Positions 42,422 through 50,896 of a stretch of 64,000 nucleotides of DNA are shown in pieces. Numbering within the stretch: position 1 is the stretch's first letter; the number at the start of each line of letters is the position of its first letter. Made by a program: the position numbers and the translations under genes. The notes beneath the pieces were generated by a model that saw only the letters and a program-made list of their open reading frames with translations, made no database searches and had not been told where the DNA came from. The stretch comes from Rhizobium sp. SL86 (GTDB lineage Bacteria; Pseudomonadota; Alphaproteobacteria; Rhizobiales; Rhizobiaceae): the NCBI RefSeq assembly GCF_026672545.1, contig NZ_JAPPRJ010000009.1, positions 248,001 through 312,000 on the forward strand. The letters run 5' to 3'.

Positions 42422-43831
42422 ATGCCGATCAATATCCTCATGCCCGCCCTCTCTCCGACCATGGAAGAAGGCACGCTGTCCAAGTGGCTGAAGAAGGAAG
42501 GTGACAAGGTCACCTCCGGCGACGTGATCGCCGAAATCGAAACCGACAAGGCGACCATGGAAGTGGAAGCTGTCGACGAAGGCGTCATCGGCAAGCTGCT
42601 GATCGATGCCGGCACCGAAAACGTCAAGGTCAACACGCCGATCGCCGTCCTTCTGCAGGAAGGCGAAAGCGCCGACGCCATGGCTGCCGCACCGAAGGCC
42701 GATGCCGACACTCCGGCGGCAACCTCCGATGCCGCGGGCGGCAAGGCGCGCGAAGCCGCCGACGAGCCGGCCTCGTCTGCCGACAACAAGGTCCCGGCCC
42801 AGCCGAAGACCGAGGTTGCAGCCGATCCGGACATTCCGGCTGGCACCGAAATGGTGATGACGACGGTGCGTGAAGCGCTGCGTGACGCCATGGCGGAAGA
42901 AATGCGCCGCGATCCGGACGTCTTCGTCATGGGTGAAGAGGTCGCCGAATACCAGGGCGCCTACAAGATCACCCAGGGCCTGCTGCAGGAATTCGGCGCC
43001 AACCGCGTCATCGACACCCCGATCACCGAACACGGTTTTGCCGGCGTCGGTGTCGGTGCGGCCATGGCCGGCCTGAAGCCGATCGTCGAATTCATGACCT
43101 TCAACTTCGCCATGCAGGCAATCGACCAGATCATCAATTCGGCTGCCAAGACCCTCTACATGTCGGGCGGCCAGATGGGCGCACCGATGGTGTTCCGTGG
43201 TCCGAACGGCGCGGCTGCCCGCGTTGCCGCCCAGCACAGCCAGGATTATGGCGCCTGGTACAGCCACATTCCGGGTCTCAAGGTGATCCAGCCTTACACA
43301 GCGGCCGATGCCAAGGGTCTCCTGAAGGCGGCGATCCGCGATCCGAACCCGGTCATCTTCCTGGAAAACGAAATCCTTTACGGCCAGTCCTTCGAAGTGC
43401 CGAAGATGGATGATTTCGTGCTGCCGATCGGCAAGGCGCGCATTCACCGCGCCGGCAAGGATGTCACGCTCGTCTCCTGGGGCATCGGCATGACCTATGC
43501 GGTCAAGGCTGTCGCCGAACTGGAACAGGCCGGCATCGATGTCGAATTGATCGATCTGCGCACGCTGCGTCCGATGGATCTTCCGACCGTCATCGCCTCG
43601 GTCAAGAAGACCGGCCGTCTGGTGACGATCGAGGAAGGTTTCCCGCAGTCGTCGGTCGGCGATTTCATCGCCAACACCGTGCAGCGCGAGGCATTCGATT
43701 ATCTCGACGCCCCGGTTCTGACGATTGCCGGCAAGGATGTACCGATGCCGTATGCGGCCAATCTTGAGAAGCTCGCTCTGCCGAATGTCGGCGAAGTGGT
43801 CCAGGCCGTCAAAGCCGTCTGCTACAAGTAA
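42422..43831 (+). CDS. pdhB: Pyruvate dehydrogenase E1 component, beta subunit, with N-terminal lipoyl domain
   Basis: E1 beta of 469 residues, longer than the usual 330 because it begins with a complete lipoyl domain (residues 1-80; the lipoylated Lys is Lys43 in ETDKATMEVEA). An Ala/Pro/Glu-rich linker (about 85-135) and the transketolase-like E1 beta body (TVREALRDAMAEEMRRD onward) follow. This architecture is known in rhizobia and other alphaproteobacteria. The first 50 residues are almost identical to those of PdhC. The gene is 18 bp from pdhA and 15 bp from pdhC. Confidence 0.97.
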   Translation: MPINILMPALSPTMEEGTLSKWLKKEGDKVTSGDVIAEIETDKATMEVEAVDEGVIGKLLIDAGTENVKVNTPIAVLLQEGESADAMAAAPKADADTPAATSDAAGGKAREAADEPASSADNKVPAQPKTEVAADPDIPAGTEMVMTTVREALRDAMAEEMRRDPDVFVMGEEVAEYQGAYKITQGLLQEFGANRVIDTPITEHGFAGVGVGAAMAGLKPIVEFMTFNFAMQAIDQIINSAAKTLYMSGGQMGAPMVFRGPNGAAARVAAQHSQDYGAWYSHIPGLKVIQPYTAADAKGLLKAAIRDPNPVIFLENEILYGQSFEVPKMDDFVLPIGKARIHRAGKDVTLVSWGIGMTYAVKAVAELEQAGIDVELIDLRTLRPMDLPTVIASVKKTGRLVTIEEGFPQSSVGDFIANTVQREAFDYLDAPVLTIAGKDVPMPYAANLEKLALPNVGEVVQAVKAVCYK

Positions 43832-43846
43832 CGGGAGGGCAGGCTC

Positions 43847-45184
43847 ATGCCGATCAACATCACCATGCCCGCCCTCTCTCCGACGATGGAAGAGGGCAAT
43901 CTCGCCAAGTGGCTCGTCAAGGAAGGCGACACGGTCAAGTCCGGCGATGTGATCGCCGAAATCGAGACCGACAAGGCGACGATGGAAGTCGAAGCCGTCG
44001 ATGAAGGCGTTGTCGCCAAGATCGTCGTGCCGGCCGGCACCGAGGCCGTCAAGGTCAATGCGCTGATCGCGATCCTTGCCGCAGACGGCGAGGATGTGGC
44101 AGCCGCTGCCGCTGGCGGTGGTGCTGCCGCGCCCGCACCGAAGGCCGAAGCGGCTCCGGCCAAGGCCGAGGCGGCGCCCGCCGCGGCTCAAACGCCGGCG
44201 GCTGCCCCTGCGGCTTCTCCGGCTCCTGCCGCCGCCTCTGGCGAACGCGTCTTTTCGTCGCCGCTCGCCCGTCGTGTGGCCAAGGAAGCCGGCATCGACA
44301 TCACCAAGGTGTCCGGCTCCGGTCCGAAGGGCCGCGTCGTGAAGTCGGATGTCGAAAAAGCCGTCGCTGGCGGTTCCGCCAAGGCCGCACCGGCGGCTGC
44401 GCCGGCCGCTGCCGCATCGGCGGCTGCTCCGACGCTTGCCAAGGGCATGTCCGAGGATGCGGTTCTGAAACTGTTCGAGCCGGGTTCGTACGAACTCGTG
44501 CCGCATGACGGCATGCGCAAGACGATTGCCAAGCGCCTGCAGGAAAGCAAGCAGACCATTCCGCATTTCTACGTCACCGTGGACTGCGAACTGGATGCGC
44601 TGCTCGCCCTGCGTGCCCAGCTGAACGATGCTGCTCCCCGCAAGGATGGCGCGCCGGCCTACAAGCTTTCGGTCAACGACATGGTCATCAAGGCCATGGC
44701 ACTGGCCCTGCGTGACGTGCCGGAGGCCAACGTTTCCTGGACGGATGCCAACATGGTGAAGCACAAGCATGCCGATGTCGGCGTTGCCGTGTCGATCCCG
44801 GGCGGTCTCATCACCCCGATCATCCGCAAGGCAGAGCTCAAGAGCCTGTCTGCCATCTCCAACGAGATGAAGGATCTCGGCAAGCGGGCGAAAGACCGCA
44901 AGCTGAAGCCGGAAGAGTATCAGGGCGGCACCACCGCCGTGTCCAACATGGGCATGATGGGCGTGAAGAACTTCGCCGCCGTCGTCAACCCGCCGCATGC
45001 CACCATCCTGGCGGTCGGTTCGGGCGAGGAACGGGTCGTGGTGAAGAATGGCGAGATGAAGATCGCCAACGTCATGTCGGTCACGCTCTCCACCGACCAC
45101 CGCTGCGTCGATGGCGCGCTGGGAGCCGAACTGCTCGGCGCCTTCAAGCGTTACATCGAAAACCCGATGGGCATGCTGGTGTAA
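43847..45184 (+). CDS. pdhC: Dihydrolipoamide acetyltransferase, E2 of pyruvate dehydrogenase
   Basis: E2 core of 445 residues that transfers acetyl to CoA. One lipoyl domain (Lys43 in ETDKATMEVEA), a long Ala/Pro linker, the peripheral subunit-binding domain (FSSPLARRVAKEAGIDITKVSGSG), a second linker and the catalytic domain follow. The active site is DHRCVDG close to the C-terminus. Followed by a perfect inverted repeat at 45224. Confidence 0.97.
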   Translation: MPINITMPALSPTMEEGNLAKWLVKEGDTVKSGDVIAEIETDKATMEVEAVDEGVVAKIVVPAGTEAVKVNALIAILAADGEDVAAAAAGGGAAAPAPKAEAAPAKAEAAPAAAQTPAAAPAASPAPAAASGERVFSSPLARRVAKEAGIDITKVSGSGPKGRVVKSDVEKAVAGGSAKAAPAAAPAAAASAAAPTLAKGMSEDAVLKLFEPGSYELVPHDGMRKTIAKRLQESKQTIPHFYVTVDCELDALLALRAQLNDAAPRKDGAPAYKLSVNDMVIKAMALALRDVPEANVSWTDANMVKHKHADVGVAVSIPGGLITPIIRKAELKSLSAISNEMKDLGKRAKDRKLKPEEYQGGTTAVSNMGMMGVKNFAAVVNPPHATILAVGSGEERVVVKNGEMKIANVMSVTLSTDHRCVDGALGAELLGAFKRYIENPMGMLV

Positions 45185-45223
45185 TCGGCAGATCCGCTGC
45201 CGTGCGGGCGTGAATTTGCGTCG

Positions 45224-45252
45224 GATTGGCCCTATTTATAAAAGGGCCAATC
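45224..45252. repeat. Perfect 10-bp inverted repeat after pdhC
   Basis: GATTGGCCCT (45224-45233) / AGGGCCAATC (45243-45252) with a 9-nt AT-rich loop and no T-run. It is either an mRNA 3' hairpin of pdhC or a protein-binding operator for the next gene, which starts 22 bp later. Confidence 0.55.
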
Positions 45253-45274
45253 ACGCACAGCGAGGGTAGTGACG

Positions 45275-45508
45275 ATGACGAAGGAACCGGGTCAGATGAT
45301 CCTGCCGATGCTGCGCGAAATGCGCACGGAAATGCAGGAGGGCTTTGCTACTGTCAATCAACGGCTTGAAAAGCTGGAGGAGGGGCAGAAGAGCTTCCGC
45401 AACGCTCTTTCGGCAGACAGTCTGATGTCCAAATTCGTCATCGGCGATTTCGAGGAACGGCTTGCCACTCTCGAACGCAGGTTCGATGATTTCACGAAGG
45501 CGAAGTGA
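45275..45508 (+). CDS. Small coiled-coil hypothetical protein
   Basis: A 77-residue protein, largely amphipathic helix (LREMRTEMQEGFATVNQRLEKLEEG.. and DFEERLATLERRFDDF), with no motif beyond a likely coiled coil. GAGGG lies 8 nt before the ATG at 45275; a GTG two codons upstream (45269) is an alternative. It ends 7 bp before the SGNH hydrolase gene, so the two are likely cotranscribed. Function unknown. Confidence 0.7.
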   Translation: MTKEPGQMILPMLREMRTEMQEGFATVNQRLEKLEEGQKSFRNALSADSLMSKFVIGDFEERLATLERRFDDFTKAK

Positions 45509-45515
45509 CCGAGAC

Positions 45516-46154
45516 ATGAAATCCATCCTCGCCTTCGGTGACAGCCTGACCTGGGGATATGATCCCGTGTCGCTCGGTCGGCATGCCTATGAGGACCGCT
45601 GGACGAGCGTGCTGCAGAAGGGCTTGGGCCATGGTGTGCGGGTCATCCCGGAAGGATTGAACGGTCGCACTACGGCCTATGACGATCATCTCGCCGATTG
45701 TGAACGCAACGGCGCGAAACTGCTGCCGAGCGTGTTGGAGACGCACAAGCCGCTGGATCTGGTCATCCTGATGCTCGGCACCAACGACATGAAGCGGGGC
45801 ATTGCCGGGTCTGCGGCACTCGCGGCAAGCGGCATGAAGCGGTTGGTGCAACTCATCCGCCATCACGCCTGGGGTTTCGATTTCGACGGACCGGATATCC
45901 TGATCGTCGCGCCGCCAAAGACTTGCGAGACGGCGAATGTGCAGTTTGCCGCGATGTTTCGCGGTGCACTGGACGAATCGGCGATGCTCGCCAGCCTCTA
46001 CCGTGATCTCGCCGACGAGGCAGGCTGCGGTTTCTTCGATGCCGGATCGGTGGCGAAGACGACACCGCTCGATGGCATCCACCTCGATGCGGAGAATACG
46101 CGGGCCGTTGGCCGCGGTCTGGAGCCCATCGTGCGTATGATGCTCGGGGTTTGA
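45516..46154 (+). CDS. SGNH/GDSL-family hydrolase
   Basis: A 212-residue cytosolic esterase-like protein. Block I FGDSLTWGYDP (nucleophile Ser), the Gly of block II in EGLNGRTT, block III LGTNDMK and block V DGIHLDAEN (Asp/His) are all present, so it should be catalytically competent. It resembles arylesterase/acyl-CoA thioesterase I-like members, but there is no signal peptide. The substrate is unknown. The start at 45516 is set by the GDS motif lying 8 residues in. Confidence 0.9.
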   Translation: MKSILAFGDSLTWGYDPVSLGRHAYEDRWTSVLQKGLGHGVRVIPEGLNGRTTAYDDHLADCERNGAKLLPSVLETHKPLDLVILMLGTNDMKRGIAGSAALAASGMKRLVQLIRHHAWGFDFDGPDILIVAPPKTCETANVQFAAMFRGALDESAMLASLYRDLADEAGCGFFDAGSVAKTTPLDGIHLDAENTRAVGRGLEPIVRMMLGV

Positions 46155-46252
46155 GACGCGACCGAACAAGGGAAGATTGATCAGGGTCAAGGAGAACAGG
46201 CAAACGGTGAGAGTAGCATGACACTCGATGTCACGAAGACGGAGGGACGATC

Positions 46253-46519
46253 ATGTCGAACACGCCACACCATCTTGCAGAGGAATTTCCGGAGCATCTC
46301 GGTCAGATGCGCCACCTGCGGGAGACGGACGGTCACTTTCACCGGCTGGCAAGCCAATATGAGGACGTCAATCATCGCATCCATCTGGCTGAAACGGATC
46401 TGGAGCCTTGCGACGACGTCCACATGGCAAACCTGCGCAAGCAGCGCCTGGCCCTGAAGGATGAAATACACGGGATGTTGACGCGGGCGGAGCCGCTGGT
46501 CGAAGAGGCCGAAGCCTGA
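46253..46519 (+). CDS. YdcH family protein (DUF465)
   Basis: An 88-residue helical protein of the YdcH/DUF465 family (HLRETDGHFHRLASQYEDVNHRIH followed by LRKQRLALKDEIHGML). GGAGGG lies 6-7 nt before the ATG. The family is widespread in alphaproteobacteria with no defined role. It sits between the SGNH hydrolase and lpdA. Confidence 0.87.
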   Translation: MSNTPHHLAEEFPEHLGQMRHLRETDGHFHRLASQYEDVNHRIHLAETDLEPCDDVHMANLRKQRLALKDEIHGMLTRAEPLVEEAEA

Positions 46520-46604
46520 CCAGTCCGCCGCTTCCACTCCCGATACGAACAAAGACGACGGCCAAGGGCCGGTTCGACAAATTCTGGAAGGAGTGGAAGC
46601 GCCC

Positions 46605-48050
46605 ATGGCTCAATCCTATGACGTCATCATCATCGGCTCCGGCCCCGGCGGTTATGTCACCGCCATCCGTGCAGCACAGCTTGGCCTGAAAACGGCCATC
46701 GTGGAGCGCGAGCATCTGGGCGGCATCTGCCTGAACTGGGGCTGCATCCCGACCAAGGCACTGCTGCGCTCGGCTGAAATCCTTGATCATGCCAATCACG
46801 CCAAGGCTTACGGCCTGACGCTGAACGGCACCATGACCGCCGACGTGAAGGATGTCGTCGCCCGTTCGCGCGGCGTATCCGCCCGCCTCAATGGCGGCGT
46901 GGCGTTCCTCATGAAGAAAAACAAGGTCGACGTGATCTGGGGTGAAGCGAAGCTCACCAAGCCCGGCGAGATCGTCGTTGGCCCGTCGTCGAAGCCGGCG
47001 GTTCAGCCGCAGAACCCGGTTCCGAAGGGCGTGCTGGGCGAGGGCACCTACACGGCCAAGCACATCATCGTTGCGACCGGTGCCCGTCCCCGCGCGCTGC
47101 CCGGCATTGAGCCGGACGGCAAGCTGATCTGGACCTATTTCGAGGCCATGAAGCCGGACTTCATGCCGAAATCGATCGTTGTCATGGGGTCCGGCGCCAT
47201 CGGCATCGAATTCGCGTCCTTCTACCGCTCGATGGGCGTCGATGTGACCGTCGTCGAACTGATGCCGAACATCATGCCGGTTGAAGACGTTGAAATCTCT
47301 ACCTTCGCCCGCAAGCAGCTGGAAAAGCGCGGCCTGAAGATCATCACCGAGGCCAAGGTCTCCAAGGTCGAGAAGGGCGCGAATTCAATCACCGCCCACG
47401 TCGAGACGAAGGACGGCAAGGTGAGCCAGATCACCGCAGATCGCCTGATCTCGGCTGTCGGCGTGCAGGGCAATATCGAAAACCTCGGTCTCGAGACCCT
47501 GGGCGTCAAGACCGACCGTGGCTGCATCGTCATCGACGGTTACGGCAAAACGAATGTGCCCGGCCTCTACGCGATCGGCGATGTCGCCGGTCCGCCGATG
47601 CTTGCCCACAAGGCCGAGCATGAAGGCGTCATCTGCATCGAGAAGATTGCAGGCGTGCCGGGCGTTCACCCGATGGACAAGGCAAAGATTCCGGGCTGCA
47701 CCTATTGCAACCCGCAGGTCGCCTCTGTCGGCCTGACGGAAGCCAAGGCAAAAGCCGAAGGTCGCGAGATCCGCGTCGGCCGTTATTCCTTTGCTGCCAA
47801 CGGCAAGGCGATCGCGCTCGGCGAGGACCAGGGCATGATCAAGACGATCTTCGACAAGAAGACCGGCGAACTGCTCGGCGCCCATATGGTCGGTGCGGAA
47901 GTCACCGAACTCATCCAGGGTTTTGTCGTCGCCATGAACCTGGAGACGACGGAAGAAGAGCTGATGCACACCATCTTCCCGCATCCGACGCTCTCGGAAA
48001 TGATGAAGGAAAGTGTGCTCGACGCCTATGGTCGCGTCCTGAACGCCTGA
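46605..48050 (+). CDS. lpdA: Dihydrolipoamide dehydrogenase (E3)
   Basis: FAD/NAD disulfide oxidoreductase of 481 residues that reoxidises the lipoyl groups of the pyruvate dehydrogenase complex next door. FAD-binding IIGSGPGGYVTAIRAAQLG, the redox disulfide GGICLNWGCIPTK and the C-terminal His-Glu pair region (HTIFPHPTLSEMMKE) are intact. The start at 46605 is preceded by AAGGAG; a GTG at 46593 overlaps that site. Confidence 0.97.
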   Translation: MAQSYDVIIIGSGPGGYVTAIRAAQLGLKTAIVEREHLGGICLNWGCIPTKALLRSAEILDHANHAKAYGLTLNGTMTADVKDVVARSRGVSARLNGGVAFLMKKNKVDVIWGEAKLTKPGEIVVGPSSKPAVQPQNPVPKGVLGEGTYTAKHIIVATGARPRALPGIEPDGKLIWTYFEAMKPDFMPKSIVVMGSGAIGIEFASFYRSMGVDVTVVELMPNIMPVEDVEISTFARKQLEKRGLKIITEAKVSKVEKGANSITAHVETKDGKVSQITADRLISAVGVQGNIENLGLETLGVKTDRGCIVIDGYGKTNVPGLYAIGDVAGPPMLAHKAEHEGVICIEKIAGVPGVHPMDKAKIPGCTYCNPQVASVGLTEAKAKAEGREIRVGRYSFAANGKAIALGEDQGMIKTIFDKKTGELLGAHMVGAEVTELIQGFVVAMNLETTEEELMHTIFPHPTLSEMMKESVLDAYGRVLNA

Positions 48051-48127
48051 GTTCGTCTTGTACCGCGCTCCGCCATTGTGTCGGGGCGCGGAAGCGACCA
48101 TATGAGTGTCCAAAACGGAGGGCGGTC

Positions 48128-48376
48128 ATGGAAGGTTTGGGTTTCTTCGGCACGATCATCATCGGCGGTCTCGCCGGATGGCTGGCCGGCATGTTGATGG
48201 ATCTACGCTTTGGTGTGTTCATGAACATCGTCATTGGCGTGGTCGGGGCAGCGCTTGCCAGCGCGATCTTCCAGCGGGCCGGCATCTGGGTTGAACCCGG
48301 TGTGTGGGGCGGGCTGGTCAGCGGTTTCATCGGCGCCTGTGCTCTGTTATTTGTCGCCAAACTCGTCAGACGCTAA
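48128..48376 (+). CDS. GlsB/YeaQ/YmgE family small membrane protein
   Basis: An 82-residue protein with three hydrophobic helices rich in Gly (FFGTIIIGGLAGWLAGMLM, FMNIVIGVVGAALAS, GLVSGFIGACALLFVAKL), the pattern of the transglycosylase-associated/YeaQ family linked to stress. GGAGG lies about 7 nt before the ATG at 48128. It lies between lpdA and lipA. Function not established. Confidence 0.85.
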   Translation: MEGLGFFGTIIIGGLAGWLAGMLMDLRFGVFMNIVIGVVGAALASAIFQRAGIWVEPGVWGGLVSGFIGACALLFVAKLVRR

Positions 48377-48412
48377 TTCGCCGGTCTCGGCCGGCCTTGA
48401 AAGCAGGTTATC

Positions 48413-49390
48413 ATGGTCACCATTCTTGATCGCACCGCCTTGCCGGATGATGCAAAGCGCGTTCGCCATCCGGAAAAGGCGCATCGTCCGGATACGGAAG
48501 TCATGCGCAAGCCCGAGTGGATCCGCGTCAAGGCGCCGACGTCCAAGGGCTATCAGGAAACCCGTGAACTGGTGCGCAGCCACAAGCTGGTGACCGTTTG
48601 CGAGGAGGCCGGCTGCCCGAACATCGGCGAGTGCTGGGACAAGAAACACGCGACCTTCATGATCATGGGCGAGATCTGTACGCGCGCCTGTGCCTTCTGC
48701 AACGTGGCGACAGGCAAGCCGAACGCGCTGGATCAGGACGAGCCGGAAAACGTGGCCAAGGCCGTGCGCCAGATGGGGCTCAGCCACGTCGTCATCACCT
48801 CCGTCGACCGCGACGATCTGGAGGATGGCGGCGCCGAGCACTTTGAGAAGGTGATCTGGGCGATCCGCGCCGCCTCGCCGATGACGACGATCGAGATCCT
48901 GACGCCGGACTTTTTGAAGAAGCCGGGCGCGTTGGAGCGTGTCGTCGCCGCCAAGCCCGATGTCTTCAACCACAATATGGAAACCGTGCCCGGCAATTAC
49001 CTGACGGTACGCCCCGGCGCGCGCTACTTCCATTCGGTGCGCCTGCTGCAGCGGGTGAAGGAACTCGACCCGACGATGTTCACCAAGTCCGGCATCATGG
49101 TCGGCCTCGGCGAAGAGCGCAACGAAGTCCTGCAGCTGATGGACGACCTGCGCACCGCAGACGTCGATTTCCTGACGATCGGCCAGTATCTCCAGCCGAC
49201 CCGCAAACATCACAAGGTCGAAAAGTTCGTTACGCCGGAAGAATTCAAGTCCTACGAGACCGTCGCCTATACCAAGGGCTTCCTGATGGTCTCGTCGAGC
49301 CCGCTCACGCGTTCCTCGCACCATGCCGGTGATGATTTCGCCCGGTTGAAGGCGGCCCGCGAAAAGAAGGTGCTGGCGGCAGCCGAATAA
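48413..49390 (+). CDS. lipA: Lipoyl synthase
   Basis: Radical-SAM enzyme of 325 residues that inserts two sulfurs into octanoyl-lysine. Auxiliary cluster motif CEEAGCPNIGEC and radical-SAM motif CTRACAFC (CxxxCxxC) are present, along with the C-terminal SSPLTRSSHHA. It supplies the lipoyl groups of PdhB, PdhC and related complexes, consistent with its location. Confidence 0.98.
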   Translation: MVTILDRTALPDDAKRVRHPEKAHRPDTEVMRKPEWIRVKAPTSKGYQETRELVRSHKLVTVCEEAGCPNIGECWDKKHATFMIMGEICTRACAFCNVATGKPNALDQDEPENVAKAVRQMGLSHVVITSVDRDDLEDGGAEHFEKVIWAIRAASPMTTIEILTPDFLKKPGALERVVAAKPDVFNHNMETVPGNYLTVRPGARYFHSVRLLQRVKELDPTMFTKSGIMVGLGEERNEVLQLMDDLRTADVDFLTIGQYLQPTRKHHKVEKFVTPEEFKSYETVAYTKGFLMVSSSPLTRSSHHAGDDFARLKAAREKKVLAAAE

Positions 49391-49507
49391 GGGGCGCCGG
49401 TGACGGCGCTTTTATCGGCCGCCGCCACCGAATGGCCAAGCGCAGCAAAACCTGTCGCGGATTCTTTTCTGGAAGGCAAAGGCGCGCGAGGCAAACAGAA
49501 AGACCTG

Positions 49508-49690
49508 TCAGGTTTCCTTGTGACAGACGGTCCTGGTTTCTCCGTTCTTCCTTTCTCGCAGGGCAAAACGGTGTGCCCGTGCTTCTTCCTTGGCAACGCC
49601 GACGAGGTAGGCAAGCACCGGCAGCTTGTTCATGTCCGCAAGTTGCCGAGCCCCCTCGAGCAATTGCATGATATGCGTGAAATCATCCAT
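49508..49690 (-). CDS. Small conserved-looking hypothetical protein (60 aa)
   Basis: Protein of 60 residues starting MDDFTHIMQLLEGARQLADM and continuing NKLPVLAYLVGVAKEEAR; helical with a basic tail. AGGA lies 8 nt before the ATG at 49690 on the minus strand, and the frame is open further upstream without a start of equal quality. I believe a similar small protein occurs at this place in other rhizobia, but I cannot confirm it. The flanks (49391-49507 and 49691-49961) show no other gene. Confidence 0.6.
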   Translation of the reverse strand: MDDFTHIMQLLEGARQLADMNKLPVLAYLVGVAKEEARAHRFALRERKNGETRTVCHKET

Positions 49691-49961
49691 GTCGTATGTC
49701 CTGTACTCTATGCAACGCCGGACTTTGTCTCTCTGCCGATGTGGGCATCTCTTTTCGCCCTTGATCACATTCGTGACGTTGTTTCGTCAAGACTTTGCTG
49801 AAAGACAATTTTAAGCCGAGGGAAGAATAGTAAATGCGGTACATCTGCTCTATGCCGGGCGAGCGCTGTTTTGACGCTTCAACACCAGTGCGTCGGGGAA
49901 AGGCTGGTGCAGCGACCAACTGTCACTTGCCAATGATCCTGTTCGCCATTAGCTGAAACCC

Positions 49962-50405
49962 ATGCCGAAGTTTGAAAATCACCGCCCCGTCAGACATTCT
50001 CCGGAAGACATGTTCGCGCTTGTCGCCGATGTGGAGAAATATCCCCAGTTCTTGCCGCTCTGCGATGCGCTGACCGTGCGCTCGCGCAAGGAACGTGATG
50101 GGAAGACGCTGCTTCTGGCCGATATGACGGTCGGATACAAGGCGATCCGCGAAACCTTCACCACCCAGGTCCTGCTCAATCCGGCGGAACTGGTCATCGA
50201 TGTGAAATACATCGAAGGTCCGTTCAAGTATCTCGACAACCGCTGGCGGTTCCAGCCGGCACCGCAGGGCTGCGTGGTCGACTTCTACATCGACTACGAA
50301 TTCAAGAGCCGCATTCTTGGCGCAGTGATGGGCTCCATGTTTGATCGTGCCTTCCGCATGTTCGCCGAAGCCTTCGAGGCGCGTGCGGACAAGATCTACG
50401 CCTGA
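49962..50405 (+). CDS. RatA/Coq10-like START-domain protein
   Basis: A 147-residue SRPBCC-fold protein (FALVADVEKYPQFLPLCDAL and DFYIDYEFKSRILGAVMGSMFD). E. coli homologues are called RatA and were proposed to bind 50S subunits; mitochondrial homologues (Coq10) bind ubiquinone. In alphaproteobacteria the ubiquinone-carrier role is at least as likely. Its 3' end overlaps the convergent pncC gene by 10 bp. Confidence 0.9.
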   Translation: MPKFENHRPVRHSPEDMFALVADVEKYPQFLPLCDALTVRSRKERDGKTLLLADMTVGYKAIRETFTTQVLLNPAELVIDVKYIEGPFKYLDNRWRFQPAPQGCVVDFYIDYEFKSRILGAVMGSMFDRAFRMFAEAFEARADKIYA

Positions 50406-50896
50406 ACAAGCTCCAGCAGAAGTTCGAGCGCGGTGTGGATCGTGGCGAGCCGCACGCGGTCTCGGCCGAGATCACCATACCGCATCTCGCGGTGGATCAT
50501 CCTGCCGCCGCGGCTCAAGGCTGCGAGATGGACGAGCCCGACGGGCTTCTCGCTCGAGCCGCCGCCAGGACCGGCAATCCCCGTCACTGCAACGGCGCAA
50601 TCGGCGGCTGAGCGCCAAAGCGCACCCTTGACCATCTGCAGCGCCGTTTCGCATGAGACTGCGCCATAAGCGTCGAGCGTTACGGGCATCACGCCCAGAA
50701 GATCCATCTTCGCTTGATTGCTGTAGGTGATGAAACCGCGGTCGACCACGGCGGAGGAGCCGGCGATTTCCGTCAGCGCCCCGGCAATCAGGCCGCCGGT
50801 GCAGGATTCTGCCGTTGCGATCATCCAGCCCCTGTCGCGGTAGGCGGCAATGACCTGTTCGGCGAGCTGAACACTATCCGGCGGGAGGGCGGTCAT
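50396..50896 (-). CDS. pncC: CinA C-terminal domain protein (nicotinamide-nucleotide amidase)
   Basis: Stand-alone CinA C-terminal domain, 166 residues, which deamidates nicotinamide mononucleotide in NAD salvage. TAESCTGGLIAGALTEIAGSS and VTGIAGPGGGSSEKPVGLVH are the family blocks. The N-terminal MoaB-like half of full-length CinA is absent, which is common. The start at 50896 overlaps the ispDF stop by 4 bp; the frame open to 51001 lies inside ispDF. Confidence 0.92.
   Translation of the reverse strand: MTALPPDSVQLAEQVIAAYRDRGWMIATAESCTGGLIAGALTEIAGSSAVVDRGFITYSNQAKMDLLGVMPVTLDAYGAVSCETALQMVKGALWRSAADCAVAVTGIAGPGGGSSEKPVGLVHLAALSRGGRMIHREMRYGDLGRDRVRLATIHTALELLLELVQA

Noticed and set aside
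41357..45100. A 1247-codon open frame on the minus strand opposite pdhABC
   Set aside because: It is the mirror of strongly biased GC-rich codons in three certain genes on the plus strand; its product is low-complexity His/Arg/Asp/Gly-rich sequence without domains.
49400..49801. A 133-codon plus-strand frame after lipA
   Set aside because: No ribosome site and no protein-like pattern; the opposite strand carries a short frame with a good Shine-Dalgarno sequence and helical composition.
49962..50896. RatA plus its neighbour as a toxin-antitoxin pair
   Set aside because: The partner here is a convergent CinA-type amidase, not RatB. The RatA-like protein is a START-domain housekeeping protein, so no toxin module is supported.
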